Of a stretch of DNA of 64,000 nucleotides, positions 1 through 12,010 are shown piece by piece; within the stretch, counting starts at the first letter, position 1; each line of letters starts with the position of its first letter. The translations under genes were made by a program, and so were the position numbers. The notes below the pieces were generated by a model, which made no database searches, had not been told where the DNA came from, and was given only the letters and a program-made list of their open reading frames with translations. Source of the stretch: Eragrostis nindensis (lineage: Eukaryota; Streptophyta; Magnoliopsida; Poales; Poaceae); assembly GCA_012490785.1 (NCBI GenBank), contig JAAXCT010000075.1:1488001-1552000 (forward strand). Reading direction: 5' to 3'.

Positions 1-2087
1 TCCCCTGGTCCCAGTCAGAGCGCAAGAACGTCCACGTTGGACGGATGGCTCCTCAGTCCTCAGGAACATCTGCAAGCTCGCACCTCGCACATCTGCATCA
101 CAAACAGCAAGCAGAGCCCACTTGGCCGCTGCAACCACTCATGAGCATGCCCAAGCTCAATCATACACCAAAATAACTTTTTTTCCTAAAATATAATCGG
201 TTGACCTAATTTCTCTAACACCGATCCATGTCTTACGCACGGGGTTAATTAAGCAAAGGCAGGCCTATCATTTTGAACCGAGAGCCGTTTTCTAATAACA
301 GCAGCAGCAACAACAAAAAAAATTTTGGGGGCGGCCACTGGTATCGCTGCGGGTCGTAAACAATGTTTCGTCAGTACACAAGACGTAACCATACTTTGCA
401 CAAAGTTAACGGTGCGGATCACGCGTGGAATAACATAGTCCGCATGATGAGAAAGTAGGAGGAAAAGACAAGTCAGCTGGTCGAATCCAACCCCATGCTG
501 ATACGGCAGCTGGGGCATCGTCCTACATAGCTAGCTCCTCGTGGTTTTTCAGGGCCACTAGAGGAGAATAATGCTTCCCGTAGTATGAACAGCTGAAACC
601 CGAAACATGCATGTTGCATTATTGAAAGAACCAAGCTAGTATTTCTGAGCTGGAAAAGATCTATTTTGGCCACCTGCAATTCTGCAAACAGTGTAGAACG
701 TATATCGCTGACGCAAAAAGCAGCTTAGGAACAAGATATGTATGTGAAGGGAGTAAAATCGACGAAAGGATCGGAATATTTTCCCAAACATATATAGTGA
801 ATCATTCGAGCTAATCCATGAAGAGGCTTTCGTCTTCTTTTCTGATCATTGAAAATTGATCTCTCACATGATTGGTGGAGAGGGTTAAGATTGGCTAGCT
901 AATGCCTTGCTTTGGGTAAGCAGTACAGCCTTTTGTTCTGTGCGCTGCACACAGTAGCGATGGCGATTCTAAGTTTTGTTAGCTTAATAATTGGCTAATA
1001 ATAAGGAGTGTTAAATCTGGGAAGCTCATACTCTCAAACGCATTAGCTTGGTCAGGCCTCTCGATTCTCATAAGAAAGCACAACCAATCCTCTTTATCTT
1101 CAAAGAAAGAAGATGCACCAGAAATCCAGCAAGCTCACGCAATTATTTAATTATGTGAAAGCATCGTGCTTATCCAATCTCCCAACTGGTAATATTTTGT
1201 GCTAGATTCGATCGGGATGCCGTTCGTTACAGGCTTCCCAGAGGATGGATGCTCCATTTGAGCCCAACATCGATCAGCGTGTGACAAGCCAAACTTAGCA
1301 CGGCGAGCACTTGCTGGGAATATGCGTTGCGTACAGACGAGTGACACAGTTCACGTGAAATCACTGTGGGAATAATAGTTTAGGACTGCATGAGAAAAGA
1401 AACACGTGCAAGCCACTCGCGCTCAAAACAAACAAATCCAAATCGTCGGCAACCTCCGTGTATGGATGTGGAATCTTGCGGAGGACGTGAAAGCAGCCGT
1501 CGGATGATGAGTTAGTGGAAGCGCGATTTATCAAAAGCAGCATGCAGCTGGTGCAGCTGGTGAGGACGAGCTAGCGATTAAGGCTTTTTTGTAATTCACC
1601 AGATTTTGACATGGCAACAGCTCGCCATAAATCAACCTAGATTGTTCCAAACACATCATGGCACCATGACCATGACTCGTTGAATTATGGGAGCCTTAGC
1701 TTCAAAGCAAGCCGAATTGCTTTCTTGGCATTTCTCTGCTTGTACGAGCACCATGATCATCAGATCGGAAGGCGTGTTCCTCAAACAAAATCTTCTTAAG
1801 TTCACATTTTCTTTGGCTTTCGTGGCATTTCTCTGTTTGTACGAGCACATTGATGATCAGATCGGACAGAGTAATTATTTAATTATATCGCTTTGCAATT
1901 TGCAAAATTTTAAAAACGAAATCACTTTCGTGTTCCTAATACATGCTCAAAACTTGAGAGATGTGCGTGCACATCGTAGAATATTTACACTTGTGTTTTG
2001 TTGTTAATACACAATCTTGAATGGCGTCTGTGGATCAAAAATGGAAGTCTAATGGCTCGCTAGCTCCTCGTGGTGAAGGGGAGCAGG
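1..2087. other. Intergenic, no gene recognised
   Basis: No open frame here resembles a known protein, and both strands are broken by stops. The one structure seen is an imperfect direct duplication. The motif TGGCATTTCTCTGCTTGTAC near 1727, followed by a GATCAGATCGGA box, recurs near 1822 with small differences, about 90 bp downstream. This stretch lies 3' of the minus-strand DUF1685 gene and probably includes its 3'UTR and terminator, but no clear signal was identified. Confidence 0.5.
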
Positions 2088-2894
2088 TCACCGGACGGCA
2101 GAGGCCACGGTGTGGGCCCACGTCCGCAGGTGCTCCTTGAGGTCGGCGCCGTCGACGGCGGCGGGGATCCGCCAGTTGCGTAGCATCGCCGGGACCTCTT
2201 CCTCCTCGTCGTCCCACGCCTCGGAGAGGTACGGCCTCCTCGGCGCCGCCGCGTCGTGCTCGTGGACGAATTCGGCCGCCTCCCGCGCCGCCAAAGGCGC
2301 CGCCGGGGGAGCCGACGCCGTGGCCAGGGGCGGCTCTATCTCCTCGGAGCGCTTCCGGCGCAGGCCGGGCACGATGGACGCGAGCTCGGCGTCGACCTCG
2401 GCGTCGGAGAAGGTGAAGCCGAGGTCCTGCAGGCCCTTGACCTCCTCGAACTCCAGCTCCGACATGCTCCGCCCGCGCCGCTGCCGGCGCCGCCGCCCCA
2501 CGCCGCGAGCGGCCGGCCGCCTCCCCCGCTCGGGCAGCGGCTGCGGCTGCGGCGCGGCCACCGTGCCGTCCTTCCCGGACAGGATGGTCTCGAGCCGCGC
2601 GCGGTTGTTGTTGTTGGGGACACGGAGCGGCTCCAGGCCCTGGAACGCGGCCGCCGCGGCCTCGTGGCTCCGCGTCCGCCGGTGCCGCAGCGCGGCCGCG
2701 GGGCTCGAAGAAGGAAGAACAACACGCTGCGGCTGCTCCGCGTCCGCCTCGCGCTCCGGCGGCGCCTGCGCCAGCGCGGGTGCAGGGGACGGGAGCAGCA
2801 CGAGGCGGTTGAACCAGCAGGCGTCGTACAGCGCCATGGTCTCCTCCGCCGCCGCCGTCGCGGCAGCAGCAGCAGCTTCTCGCGGCCGCTCCAT
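2088..2894 (-). CDS. DUF1685 family protein, single exon
   Basis: This is an intronless 268-residue frame starting at ATG 2894 and ending in TGA at 2088. The recognisable part is the plant DUF1685 signature. A segment at residues 144-180 has the SMSELEFEEVKGLQDLGF core followed by FSDAEVDAELASIVPGL. A C-terminal block at about 221-268 contains PYLSEAWDDEEEEVPAMLRNW and DLKEHLRTWAHTVASAVR. The N-terminal half is low-complexity: an alanine run at 7-16, an RRRRQRRGR basic patch near 133-142 that could act as a nuclear signal, and an asparagine run. No transmembrane segment is visible. The molecular function of DUF1685 proteins is not established. The gene is extremely GC-rich, as many grass single-exon genes are. 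A TATA box about 90 bp upstream of the ATG supports this start. Long frames on the opposite strand are GC-driven shadows. Confidence 0.88.
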   Translation of the reverse strand: MERPREAAAAAATAAAEETMALYDACWFNRLVLLPSPAPALAQAPPEREADAEQPQRVVLPSSSPAAALRHRRTRSHEAAAAAFQGLEPLRVPNNNNRARLETILSGKDGTVAAPQPQPLPERGRRPAARGVGRRRRQRRGRSMSELEFEEVKGLQDLGFTFSDAEVDAELASIVPGLRRKRSEEIEPPLATASAPPAAPLAAREAAEFVHEHDAAAPRRPYLSEAWDDEEEEVPAMLRNWRIPAAVDGADLKEHLRTWAHTVASAVR

Positions 2895-2980
2895 TTGTGG
2901 AGAGATGAGAGAGTCGTGCGCGCTGTGTGGGTGGGTCTAGCGCGCGTGGTGTGGGGGCGTTGAGCGCGGTGGCGGCTGGG

Positions 2981-2987
2981 TTTTATA
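2981..2987 (-). promoter_or_regulatory. TATA box of the DUF1685 gene
   Basis: On the minus strand the bases read TATAAAA within CTGTATAAAACCC, about 87 bp upstream of the ATG at 2894. This fits a TATA-driven promoter with a short leader of roughly 55-60 bases. The position relative to the gene is observed; the transcription start is inferred. Confidence 0.6.
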
Positions 2988-3728
2988 CAGTTCCAGTGCC
3001 GGTCGCGGCAGCGCGCGGTCTCCGGCTCTGCGCGCGTTGGCGTTCGTTCGCGTCGGTCGGGTCGGGGAGCGAGCGTTTCACGGTAACACGAGTCCGCGTT
3101 CCGTTTGGTCGGGTCAGCGACTCACCTCGCGGGCGCATGAAGCTTCTACGGCTCCCGCGTCACGGACGTCACTTCGCGTGTTGTTGTGGTGTCTTCTCTT
3201 CTCGCCGCCGGTCACGGTAGCGCCGTACAGGAATCGTACTGCTTTGCATATCGTTCGTATGGCTTAGTGACCTACGTCGATATATGTCGGATACGGATTT
3301 ACATTGGGCCCAGTTAGTATAATTGTCACGCTGTGTGGGAGCCAAAAACAAACCATTAAGCGGCCAAGCTTGTCGTGCTATGATGTGGTCGCTAAATAAG
3401 TCATGACCAAATGCAATATAAAAGCATCATGTGAAATTAAAATTGGCTCTTTTAACCATAACATGTCTCTACTCCTGCCTCTGTGGGGGGTGGAGGGGGG
3501 AGGGGGGTGGGGCACTTGCCCTTTGATGGTTGACAGGTCGCCTGGATCTTTGTAGGAAAGCATGTCCAGCTCTCTATCTTCGTTGCTATTGCTAACTATG
3601 ATAAGTTTACCCTTACACAACTACTTGGACGAGAGTGTTAGTGTTAAACATTCATGTCGGACTGTCAGTACCAGATTGTGATGGACAGAGAGTGCGTGGG
3701 AGAGCATGGCAAGTCACCACTGACATGA
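2988..3728. other. Upstream region of the DUF1685 gene
   Basis: GC content falls from a CpG-rich promoter-proximal part (to about 3200) to ordinary intergenic sequence. No gene or RNA was recognised. A G-rich stretch near 3485-3515 is low-complexity. Confidence 0.4.
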
Positions 3729-4276
3729 AGTGATTTCTTAATAGAAAATTGGCATAACAAATATTGAAGATATTTTAGACATTTCTCTAATACAGAATTT
3801 TTTAAGTGATTTCGTAATAGAAAATTGGTATAAAAAAGTATGGAAGATGTCGTAGCCCGTCTGAACGGGGCATTCGGCAGATATTTGGATCGTGGGAGCA
3901 ACGTGGGAAGTAGAGATCGATCTAAGAACACACAGAGGTTTATATCGGTTCAGGCCTCCCGAAGGATAATAACCCTACGTCTAGTGCCGATCTTGATTAT
4001 GATGATAACCTTCACGCTAGGGTTGCGAAAAGTGTCGATTACCTCCTCATCAGGGGCGTACATGAATATTTATAAGCTAAACAACCGCCTATAGAGTCTT
4101 AGCGAGAGTACAACTCATCTTTTCCATAACAACAATGAAATCGGAACCTATCTCTAAAACCTTGCCGTGCAAGACAAGTCTTCGGAGATTTCCTTAATTA
4201 GTCTTCGGAATATCTGGAAATTAGGGTTACGACGGAAGATATTTTAGACATTTCTCTAATACAATTTTTTTTAAAA
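3729..4276. repeat. Tandem duplication (about 76-bp unit) split by a solo LTR
   Basis: The unit begins AGTGATTTC, continues through TAATAGAAAATTGG and GAAGATATTTTAGACATTTC, and ends in CTAATACAGAATTTTTTAA. The first copy is intact at 3729-3804. The second starts at 3805, is interrupted after GAAGA at 3847, and resumes at 4235. The interruption is exactly the solo LTR listed separately, so the duplication came first. Confidence 0.7.
3848..4234. mobile_element. Solo LTR (about 387 bp) with 5-bp TSD
   Basis: The segment begins TGTCGTAGCCC and ends GGGTTACGACG, which are imperfect inverted termini. GAAGA occurs at 3843-3847 and again at 4235-4239, a 5-bp target-site duplication. The interior has the style of grass LTRs, with GGTTTATATCGGTTCAGGC and CGAAGGATAATAACCCTACG. 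The final dinucleotide is CG instead of the usual CA, probably a point mutation. No internal domain is present, so this is the remnant of LTR-LTR recombination. Its orientation and family were not determined. Confidence 0.7.
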
Positions 4277-7200
4277 AATAATAATATGAAAGGAAAGGCC
4301 GTGCAAGTTCGTTAGAAGGGAGAATAGGTGTCGAGCCCGCATGACTTAAAAGGCAGAAAAATGAAAGAGAGAGGTCAGGGTACAAGAGTGCTCAAATAAC
4401 TGCACCACATAGCCATGTAGCGGAAGCACCGACTGTCAACATGGTTGAGGTCGATTATGAGGGATGCACATTCATCAACATCTCGCTGATTTGGAGTATG
4501 TGCCACAATAGGATGAGAAGCATGTCGGTCCATTGTATCGTTGGTCGGCCAGTATGGAGTATGACAGACCAAGAATTCACCGTTGTTGCAGAACCAGTGT
4601 CGATGCGATGGCGATCGTTGTCTAGAGGTTGACAGTCATCGGGCGTTCGAATAACAGGTGAGTCCCGATTTTCATGATGTCAGGCATAGTAAAGCAAAAG
4701 TCTCCGTCTGCCATATCTGATGGAGGTTACTTCGAGTAGGCGGGGAAGCTTTTATATTTTTTGTGTTGCTGTTTTTCCTTTTGAATCAACAAATGAGGCA
4801 CTAAGCGAGCACTGGCGAAGCTAAATGGTTGGACCTTAATGCACTGGCTTCAGAATAAACTAAACATTTAACATTATGATACTCTTAATGTTAACTAGTT
4901 GTGCACTGATTTAGCCCATAATTGACACGAGGTTACCAGCATCCTGCTAATTCTAGCTTCGCACCTGAAGCTAAGGTAGCTAGGAGTAATGTTTTCTTTC
5001 TTTGGAGCCGAAGAACCGGCGATGTGCAGCTGTGTATGAGGCGCAAACAAGACACGAGATCCCTGTCAGCAAGGCATCGCAGAAAACTAGGCGACACGCA
5101 AGCTCAAAATCAGAGCATCCGTGACATGGTCGAGGACCACTGGGGACATGCGAGGTTGCTTTCGTGCTGAGTCACCCGTCTTTTGGTTAGGTCAACATAA
5201 TGGTACGAGCCGGACCCCCAGCTGCCCATAGATCAGCATATTTTACGCTGACGGTTGGCCGATTGTTATCCATCTACGCAATTGCATACCCCTCCCAACC
5301 GCAGTAGTTCTTGTTACCCCTGAAGTATATTATCTATAATAAAATTTAATCACATCTTAAGAGCAGGGGAGCGCTTAGATACTAGGAATGGTAATTTAAC
5401 CGTGGACAATCACGGCCTATAAGTTTTTTTCCAGGAACTTTTAAAAAGTTGCGATCAACATTTCCCAGATTTTGCCAAATAATGCAGTACTGATGGGGTT
5501 TTCCTATGATAAATCGAAAAGCTGGACTCTGGGCCTATATGACACGAACTCCGTGTGCAAGGTGCGCGCCATGTCGTCGAGCTCTCATCAGTTGTGGCTG
5601 CAACGACGACGACGTTCGCATGATCGCATCACACGCGCTCAAGGGCAAGAGCCAATGGGGTCGTTGAACTTGAACGGGCCCCGGTTGCAGCCACATAGCA
5701 GGGTTTCGTGGTGCGCACTCTCTTCAAAGGTCCGGAAAAACTAGTACAAATCTACAATGAGAATCGAAACACAGTGTCGTTGTCATGTGCGCAATGTGTT
5801 CCTTGTGGCGCAGGGAATAAAGCGAACGAACGTGCAAATAGTATATTAGTTGCGGCGACCGTGCGTGACCGCGACCACGCGCAAGTTGCTCGAATAAAAA
5901 TTCGCCGGAGGTTGAGCGCGCCTGAAAGCAAGATCGATCATTGGTTGGTTCGTTCCCTTCGACGAGGCCTCGACCTGGCTTTTGAACACGACATATCTGG
6001 AGTCAGAGGAGACAGCGAGTACGACGAGATGGCGTTGCAGAATGAGTCTTTGCAGAATGAGTCTTGGTACAACATCCATTAGTCAGAGGAGAAACTAGCA
6101 TTAGCAAATGTTACTGTACGCGTCATCAGGATCAGCTTTGTGTGTAAACGTGCCCTCCAGGGCATTCCAAGCTTCTTCTTCTTTTTCCCCCTCACAGCAT
6201 GCATGATGATTGAGTTTGAGGGCCAATAAAATGGCCGCAGCCTTCCAGATGCCAACTGAACTCTCGTATGCCCTGCCCTTGAAAACATGCAAGCATGCTG
6301 CGCGGTCTTGTTGGTTGCTTGGTCGTGGTCAATTAAACAAAGAGGTGTAGCTGGGTCAAATCAAGTCAAATCAAATACCACGACATATCTTGAGAGAACC
6401 ATGCGAGTGTGTACAAGAAAGCGTTCAAAAATAATTCGTCCTCTTTTCTCAAAAAAAAAAAAAACAGTAAGAGAGAAGAAATTCCTAAACTTATGAAGTC
6501 ATCCCGGATAACTTTACAGTACGACATGGATTGATTTAGCACCTATATAATTAGCGATGACTTAGCCCGCCTGCAAACTGTCAACGTCTCAGACGTTCGA
6601 TTTTCGGTAATCATCCTAGCTAGTGAAGCCCTGGAGGGCTAGACATGTTCGCAACTTCGAAACTCAGATTCTCACTACTCATTGGCATTTGACTATTTGA
6701 GAGCACCTTCACACGCGTGCCCTCGAGGGCACGCAAAGCTTTGGGTCAACTTTGTGCGTTCGATCATTCGTGTGACGTATGCAGCTGTGAACTCTTCCGA
6801 GATTCGACCGCACTTCTTGTAACTTGATTCCGTATGTAGTACTAGGGGATCGACAGGCATCGTGCTCGGGCGACATGCATGCTTGATGAAGCAGAGCTGT
6901 GGAAGAGACTGGCAAAGATGGATTATCACAAGGTCAACTGTCACAATGTACTACCAGATTGGGAAACCATTTGGTCGACGATTGGAGTCCAACTTAACAT
7001 GGGTAAAGGTCTCAGTACCAGTCATGAGCCTCTGCCCTGCCGTCAAAACCATGGAAGCAGCAGCTTAGCATAAACGGGCCGGCAGCTAGAATGACGGCGT
7101 TGACTTCGTAGTTCTGCCCTTCTGTTGCTCGGTTGAGCTTTCCGCCCGAGTCGTCGTCGTTAATCTTGCCACTTTTAAATCCTAATTCTGGCAAGGTTCT

Positions 7201-7848
7201 TAGCTTTGCAGGAACGTATAAGTTGAGTTGTGCACTGTGTTGGGTATTTGGTGGGGAGGCGCAATCACTAGCGTAAGCAGGCAGATTACAAAATCTGAAT
7301 TGATCCCATATAGAAATGCCGGCCGGTGTACAAGGCTGCAGAGTTTCACTTTAGTTGCCGGGATGATGTGAGTTCTCATCCACTCGCCGCCGTATTCTAA
7401 AATGGAATTCGCATCCATTTGTGATACACGAATCTTTCTATTATTTCCAAAGCGAATTAATTAGGCAAGAGGATGATATTTCCTGGACCTGTTTCTAAAC
7501 TCTCCACTTCTCAAATGGTCTTATTTTCTTCAAAGGCCAATCAGCTAGATGCCCGCAATCTCTAGAAGTTGAGATCGATGCTTTCAAGGCCAATCAGCCA
7601 GATGCCCGCAGCCTCCATCAGGTCCCAGTTGAGTTGAGTTTGCGAGGTATATGCTGCACACGTGGAAAATGAGAATCACGCGGCTGAGCGGTAGAAGTTG
7701 TCGTCACGCGACTTTGCAGGTTACGGATCGGTCACTGAAAGAAACAGGAGCCGGACGGCGTTGACTCTGGCAATGCAACAGCGCAGGCAAGTCTCCACCA
7801 AGCTGGAGCTGCGCTGAGAGCCTACAAGCAGCGAGCCTCTGCTGTTTT
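4277..7848. other. Intergenic, no gene recognised
   Basis: No open frame is convincing. Small local duplications are visible. TTGCAGAATGAGTCT is repeated in tandem at about 6034-6065. The block CAAGGCCAATCAGC, followed by AGATGCCCGCA, occurs near 7533 and again near 7587. The frame around 5708-6082 lacks an ATG and any recognisable domain. Confidence 0.4.
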
Positions 7849-7853
7849 GCCAG

Positions 7854-8167
7854 TGTTAGGGTTTACACCGCCGAACATAGAGAGAGAGAATATGTGGAGA
7901 GGGAAGAACAAGTGAGCAAATGGCTAAGTCCCCCCTCCCCCAAGCCCTTGGGCTCTATTTATAGGGGGGAGGTGGGATGCCTCTTCTCATTCATTCCATT
8001 GGTGGGGATAAATATTACAGATAAGTCCTCAAACTTTACAAGTAGGTCCCTAGATACTACAAAGAAGTCCTAAGACCTTACAAATAGACCCCGGACCTAC
8101 ATATTAGCCTCTTTTACACACAAAATGGGGGTCCTAGCATATGGTACATATATGGCGATCCCCAACA
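7854..8167 (-). repeat. 3' LTR of the minisatellite element
   Basis: This copy is 314 bp and on the plus strand begins TGTTAGGG and ends CCCCAACA. The inverted termini are TGTTGGGG on the element strand. A TATAAATA box lies at 7956-7963 (minus). It overlaps a palindromic AAGCCCTTGGGCT core that resembles hairpins inside the element. Confidence 0.9.
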
Positions 8168-8180
8168 GTAGCCCCTCAGC
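8168..8180 (-). promoter_or_regulatory. Polypurine tract (plus-strand primer)
   Basis: On the element strand the bases directly before the 3' LTR read GCTGAGGGGCTAC. A purine-rich tract at this place is where second-strand synthesis starts in LTR elements. The assignment rests on position and composition. Confidence 0.6.
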
Positions 8181-8699
8181 TATTTGGTCTTGGCTGGCAC
8201 AACAAAACCTAATAGCTGATTCTATTCAAAGAGGCCAATTACAACTTAGTCTTTGGTTCTAAGGATTATCCTTAGCAACCAACTCATGTGCGCCTCACTA
8301 AAAACTCCATCCCAAAAACCCGGTGGGAAAAAAGGGTATGGAGAAAAGAGCACGCACACACTTGGGTTTATACATGTGTTGACTCTAAACTTCTGCATTT
8401 TGTAGCTTCACATGATGAGAGCTTCGGCTTTTATGATGACCTTCCTCGCGCCAATAGCTTCATAAGAAATCTTTACTTGGTAAACTTGATGCAAATGTTG
8501 ATGTAGACGAAGTAGTCGAAGTAGTTGTGGACGAAGGTGGACGCCATGCCTCGAAGTCTTCTATCACGTGCATCAGGCAAGACTCTGCCTTTTTGGGTGA
8601 TTTGATTCTCCGATACCACTCCTAGCCCCTCTTGGCTGGTGTTCGTGAGGGAAAGGTCCTGCAAGCTGCTTGATCTAGCAAAATGGAGAAGGCAAAAAT

Positions 8700-10860
8700 T
8701 CGATACTAAAAATGACGATGAGCCGAAGAAATGGCGAAAGTAAAAAACGGAGCCGAAAATTTTCGTGAGCCCCTTGAGCCGGAAAATTGGCGAAGGCGAT
8801 TTCAGTGCTGAATTTAACAGCGAAGCCCTTGAGCAGAAGAAATGGCGACGGCAAATTCAGTGCTGAATTTGACAGCGAAGTTCTCGACCGAAAAAATGGC
8901 GACGGCGAAAAATGGCGGCGGCAAAAAATCAGAGCCGGAGATTTTGGCGAGCCCCTTGAGCCGAAAAAATGGCAAGGGCAAATTCGGTGCTGAATTTGAC
9001 AGCGAAGCTCTCGAGCCGAAAAAATGGCAACGGCGAAAAATCAACGTCGAAATTGACGGTGAGCCAATCGAGCCGGAATAATGACGGCGAGCAAATAATC
9101 GATGACGAAAATGACGGCAAGCATGAGCTAGAAAAATAGCGAAGGCGAAAAATCGGTGCCGAAAATGACGGCAAGCCCGTTGAGCCAAGAAATGGCGACG
9201 GGAAACAATCGATGCCGGAAATGACGGCAAGCCCTTTAAGCCAAGAAAATGGTGAAGGGAAAAAAAATCGATGCCGGAAATGACGGCAAGCCCGCTGAGC
9301 CAAAAAATGGCGACGGGGAACAATCGATGCCGGAAATGACGGCTAGCCCTTTGAGCCAAGAAAATGGTGAAGGGAAAAAATCGATGCCGGAAATGATGGC
9401 AAGCCCGTTGAGCCAAAAAATGGCGAAGGCAAAAAATCGATGCCGGAAATGACGGCAAGGCCTTTGAGCCGAGAAAATGGCGAAGGGAAAAAATCGATGC
9501 TGAAAATGACGGCGAGCCCTTTGAGTCAAAAAATGACGACAGACAAAAAATCGATGCCGGAAATGATGGCAAGCCCGTTGAGCTAAAAAATAGCGAAGGC
9601 AAAAAATCGATGCCGGAAATGACGGCGAGCCCGTTGAGTCAAAAAATGACGACAGACAAAAAATCGATGCCGGAAATGACGGCAAGCCCGTTGAGTCAAA
9701 AAATGGCGAAGGCAAAAAATCGATGCCGGAAATGACGGCAAGGCCTTTGAGCCGAGAAAATGGCGAAGGCAAAAAATCGATGCCGAAAATGATGGCGAGC
9801 CCTTTGAGCCAAGAAAATGGCGAAGGCAAAAAAATCGATGCCGGAAATGACGGCAAGCCCGTTGAGCTAAAAAATGGCGAAGGCAAAAAATCGATGCCGG
9901 AAATGACGGCGAGCCCGTTGAGTCAAAAAATGACGACAGACAAAAAATCGATGCCGGAAATGACGGCAAGCCCGCTGAGTCAAAAAATGGCGAAGGCAAA
10001 AAATCGATGCTGGAAATGACGGCAAGGCCTTTGAGCCAAGAAAATGGCGAAGGCAAAAAATCGATGCCGAAAATGACGACGAGCCCTTTGAGCCAAGAAA
10101 ATGGTGAAGGCAAAAAAATCGATGCCGGAAATGACGGCAAGCCCGTTGAGCTAAAAAATGGCGAAGGCAAAAAATCGATGCCGGAAATGACGGCGAGCCC
10201 GTTGAGTCAAAAAATGACGACAGACAAAAAATCGATGACGGAAATGACGGCAAGCCCGTTGAGCTAAAAAATGGCGAAGGCAAAAAATCGATGCCGGAAA
10301 TGACGGCGAGCCCGTTGAGTCAAAAAATGACGACAGACAAAAAATCGATGCCGGAAATGACGGCAAGCCCGCTGAGTCAAAAAATGGCGAAGGCAAAAAA
10401 TCGATGCCGGAAATGACGGCAAGGCCTTTGAGCCGAGAAAATGGCGAAGGCAAAAAATCGATGCCGAAAATGACGACGAGCCCTTTGAGCCAAGAAAATG
10501 GCGAAGGCAAAAAAAATCGATGCCGGAAATGACGGCAAGCCCGTTGAGTCAAAAAATGACGACAGACAAAAAATCGATGCCGGAAATGACGGCAAGCCCG
10601 CTGAGTCAAAAAATGGCGACGCGAAAGAATCGATGCCAGAAATGACGGCAAGCCCTTTGAGCCAAGAAAATGGGAAGGCAAAAGATCGATGCCGGAAATG
10701 ACGGCGAGCCCTTTGAGCCAAGAAAATGGCGAAGGCAAAATATCGATGCCGGAAATGACGGCAAGTCCTTTGAGCCGAGCAAATGGCAAAGGCAAAAAAT
10801 AGCGAAAGCAAAAACATCGGAACCGAAGATTTTGGCGAGCCTCTTGAGCCAAAAAATGGC
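8700..10860. repeat. Minisatellite, about 57-bp unit, with a 5-mer higher-order repeat
   Basis: The unit, read on the plus strand, contains AAAAAATCGATGCCGGAAAT, then GACGGCAAGCCCGTTGAG, then CAAAAAATGGCGAAGGC. The GATGCCG landmark recurs about 28 times between 9208 and 10742 at 56-60 bp spacing. Units before 9150 and after about 10750 are much more diverged. A variant ending in AAGGCCTTTGAGCC recurs at about 9450, 9733 and 10017, every five units (about 283 bp), so blocks of five were duplicated. Many units are 57 bp (19 codons) and others 56 bp. This leaves long but meaningless frames in all minus-strand phases. Confidence 0.9.
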
Positions 10861-10950
10861 GGAGAAGTATCTGGGAGAGTCCCAATACAAATGAAGAAGT
10901 ATTTAAAGAGAACCATATACTGTGCTCCAATTCTTGACTTTGAGAGGGTA

Positions 10951-11035
10951 ATAACCTGACGTGCCTTTTTTTTAGATAATAGAAACCAAAGTTCCCGGCC
11001 TCTGCACAGCACGCAGCCCGATAACCTGACGTGCC
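10951..11035 (-). mobile_element. Truncated LINE 3' end with 15-bp TSD
   Basis: ATAACCTGACGTGCC occurs at 10951-10965 and again at 11021-11035. The 55 bp between them read, on the minus strand, from GCAGAGGCCGGGAACTTTGG to a short A-rich tail (TCTAAAAAAAA). That is the usual 3' end of grass L1-type LINEs as I know them. The piece is a severely 5'-truncated copy that landed inside the LTR retrotransposon, so it is younger than that insertion. Confidence 0.75.
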
Positions 11036-11699
11036 TGTGCTAGCTATTCCAGCGATTAGAAAACCTTGTCAACTTCAATGATTATTGCAGTTAACAGGTA
11101 GCTTAGGCACTGAGATTCGTTCAAGGAGAAAACAAATTGTCTGCCAACTAGCTTCAAAGCTAATGCCGGTTAGGCTAGAGTGTAGAAAAAAGAATAGCGG
11201 CAGCTTCTTAATGAACTTCGCAGTTCACAAAAGTGCGAAGCTGATTGCAGTTAGCTTTGCTGATTTACACACATAAGCGATGAGATACTTACAGGAGTAG
11301 TAAAAAATCATGGAGCCCGAAGTACCTTAGTGATTGATAAGCACACAGATATATTATAGTTAATTAAACCCTACAAACTAGCATCTTAGATGCAAATCTG
11401 CTCTTGGTACTCAAGGTGTCACGGTAGATTAACACTGCAGTGCACAGTAGTGTGCAATGACAAAATTAAAGGCAAGATGCATGCCTGCTGACCATATATA
11501 CTAGCTAGCTTCGGGAAAAAGAGAAGTAATGCTGGCTTCGCTGAATGGAGTCACTGCTAGTTCGCTAATTAAATCAATGCACGCTAGCCGCTTAAAATTC
11601 AGAGCAATATATTGCTTCGCGGGACAGGACGCCAGGCCGAAGTTTCGCCTTTTTGTTTGCGAATCCTCAACGAGACCCAGAAAGTACTCGAGCCTCTGT

Positions 11700-12010
11700 G
11701 GCTGAAAAAACAATGGCGGAGGCAAAAAATGGTGACGCCGAAATTGACGGTGAGTCCTGAGCCGGAAAAAATGCCCAAGGCAGAAAATCGATGTCGGATT
11801 TGACGACGAGCCTGTGCCGGAAAAATGGCGACAGGCGAAAAATCTACGTCGAAATTGACGGCAGGCCCTTCGAGCCAGAAAAATGGCGGCGGGCAAATAA
11901 TCGACGCCGAAAATGACGGCGAGCCTGTGGCGGAAAAATGGCGACAGGCAAAAAATTGACGTTTAAATTGACGGCAGGAACTTCGAGCCGGAAAAAATGG
12001 CGAGGGCAAT
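11700..12010. repeat. Diverged outlying copies of the 57-bp minisatellite
   Basis: Here the same words recur with more substitutions: GACGGTGAGTCCTGAGCCGG, ATCGATGTCGGATTTGACG, and GACGGCAGGCCCTTCGAGCC. They are about 0.8 kb from the main array. This suggests either an older, larger array or seeding of separate blocks. Confidence 0.7.

Noticed and set aside
2110..2963. Plus-strand frames of 235-276 codons over the DUF1685 gene
   Set aside because: They are antisense shadows of a GC-rich coding exon; the family signature is on the minus strand.
5708..6082. Plus-strand frame of 124 codons
   Set aside because: It has no ATG start near the beginning, includes a 15-bp tandem duplication, and matches nothing I know.
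8700..10860. CRISPR array
   Set aside because: Repeat units are contiguous and degenerate with no unique spacers, and the DNA is plant nuclear.
8814..10930. Long minus-strand frames (up to about 260 codons) with repeated phenylalanine/leucine/arginine-rich peptides
   Set aside because: They arise because many minisatellite units are 57 bp, a multiple of three, without stops; 56-bp units pass the same pattern to other frames. No domain or conserved start exists.
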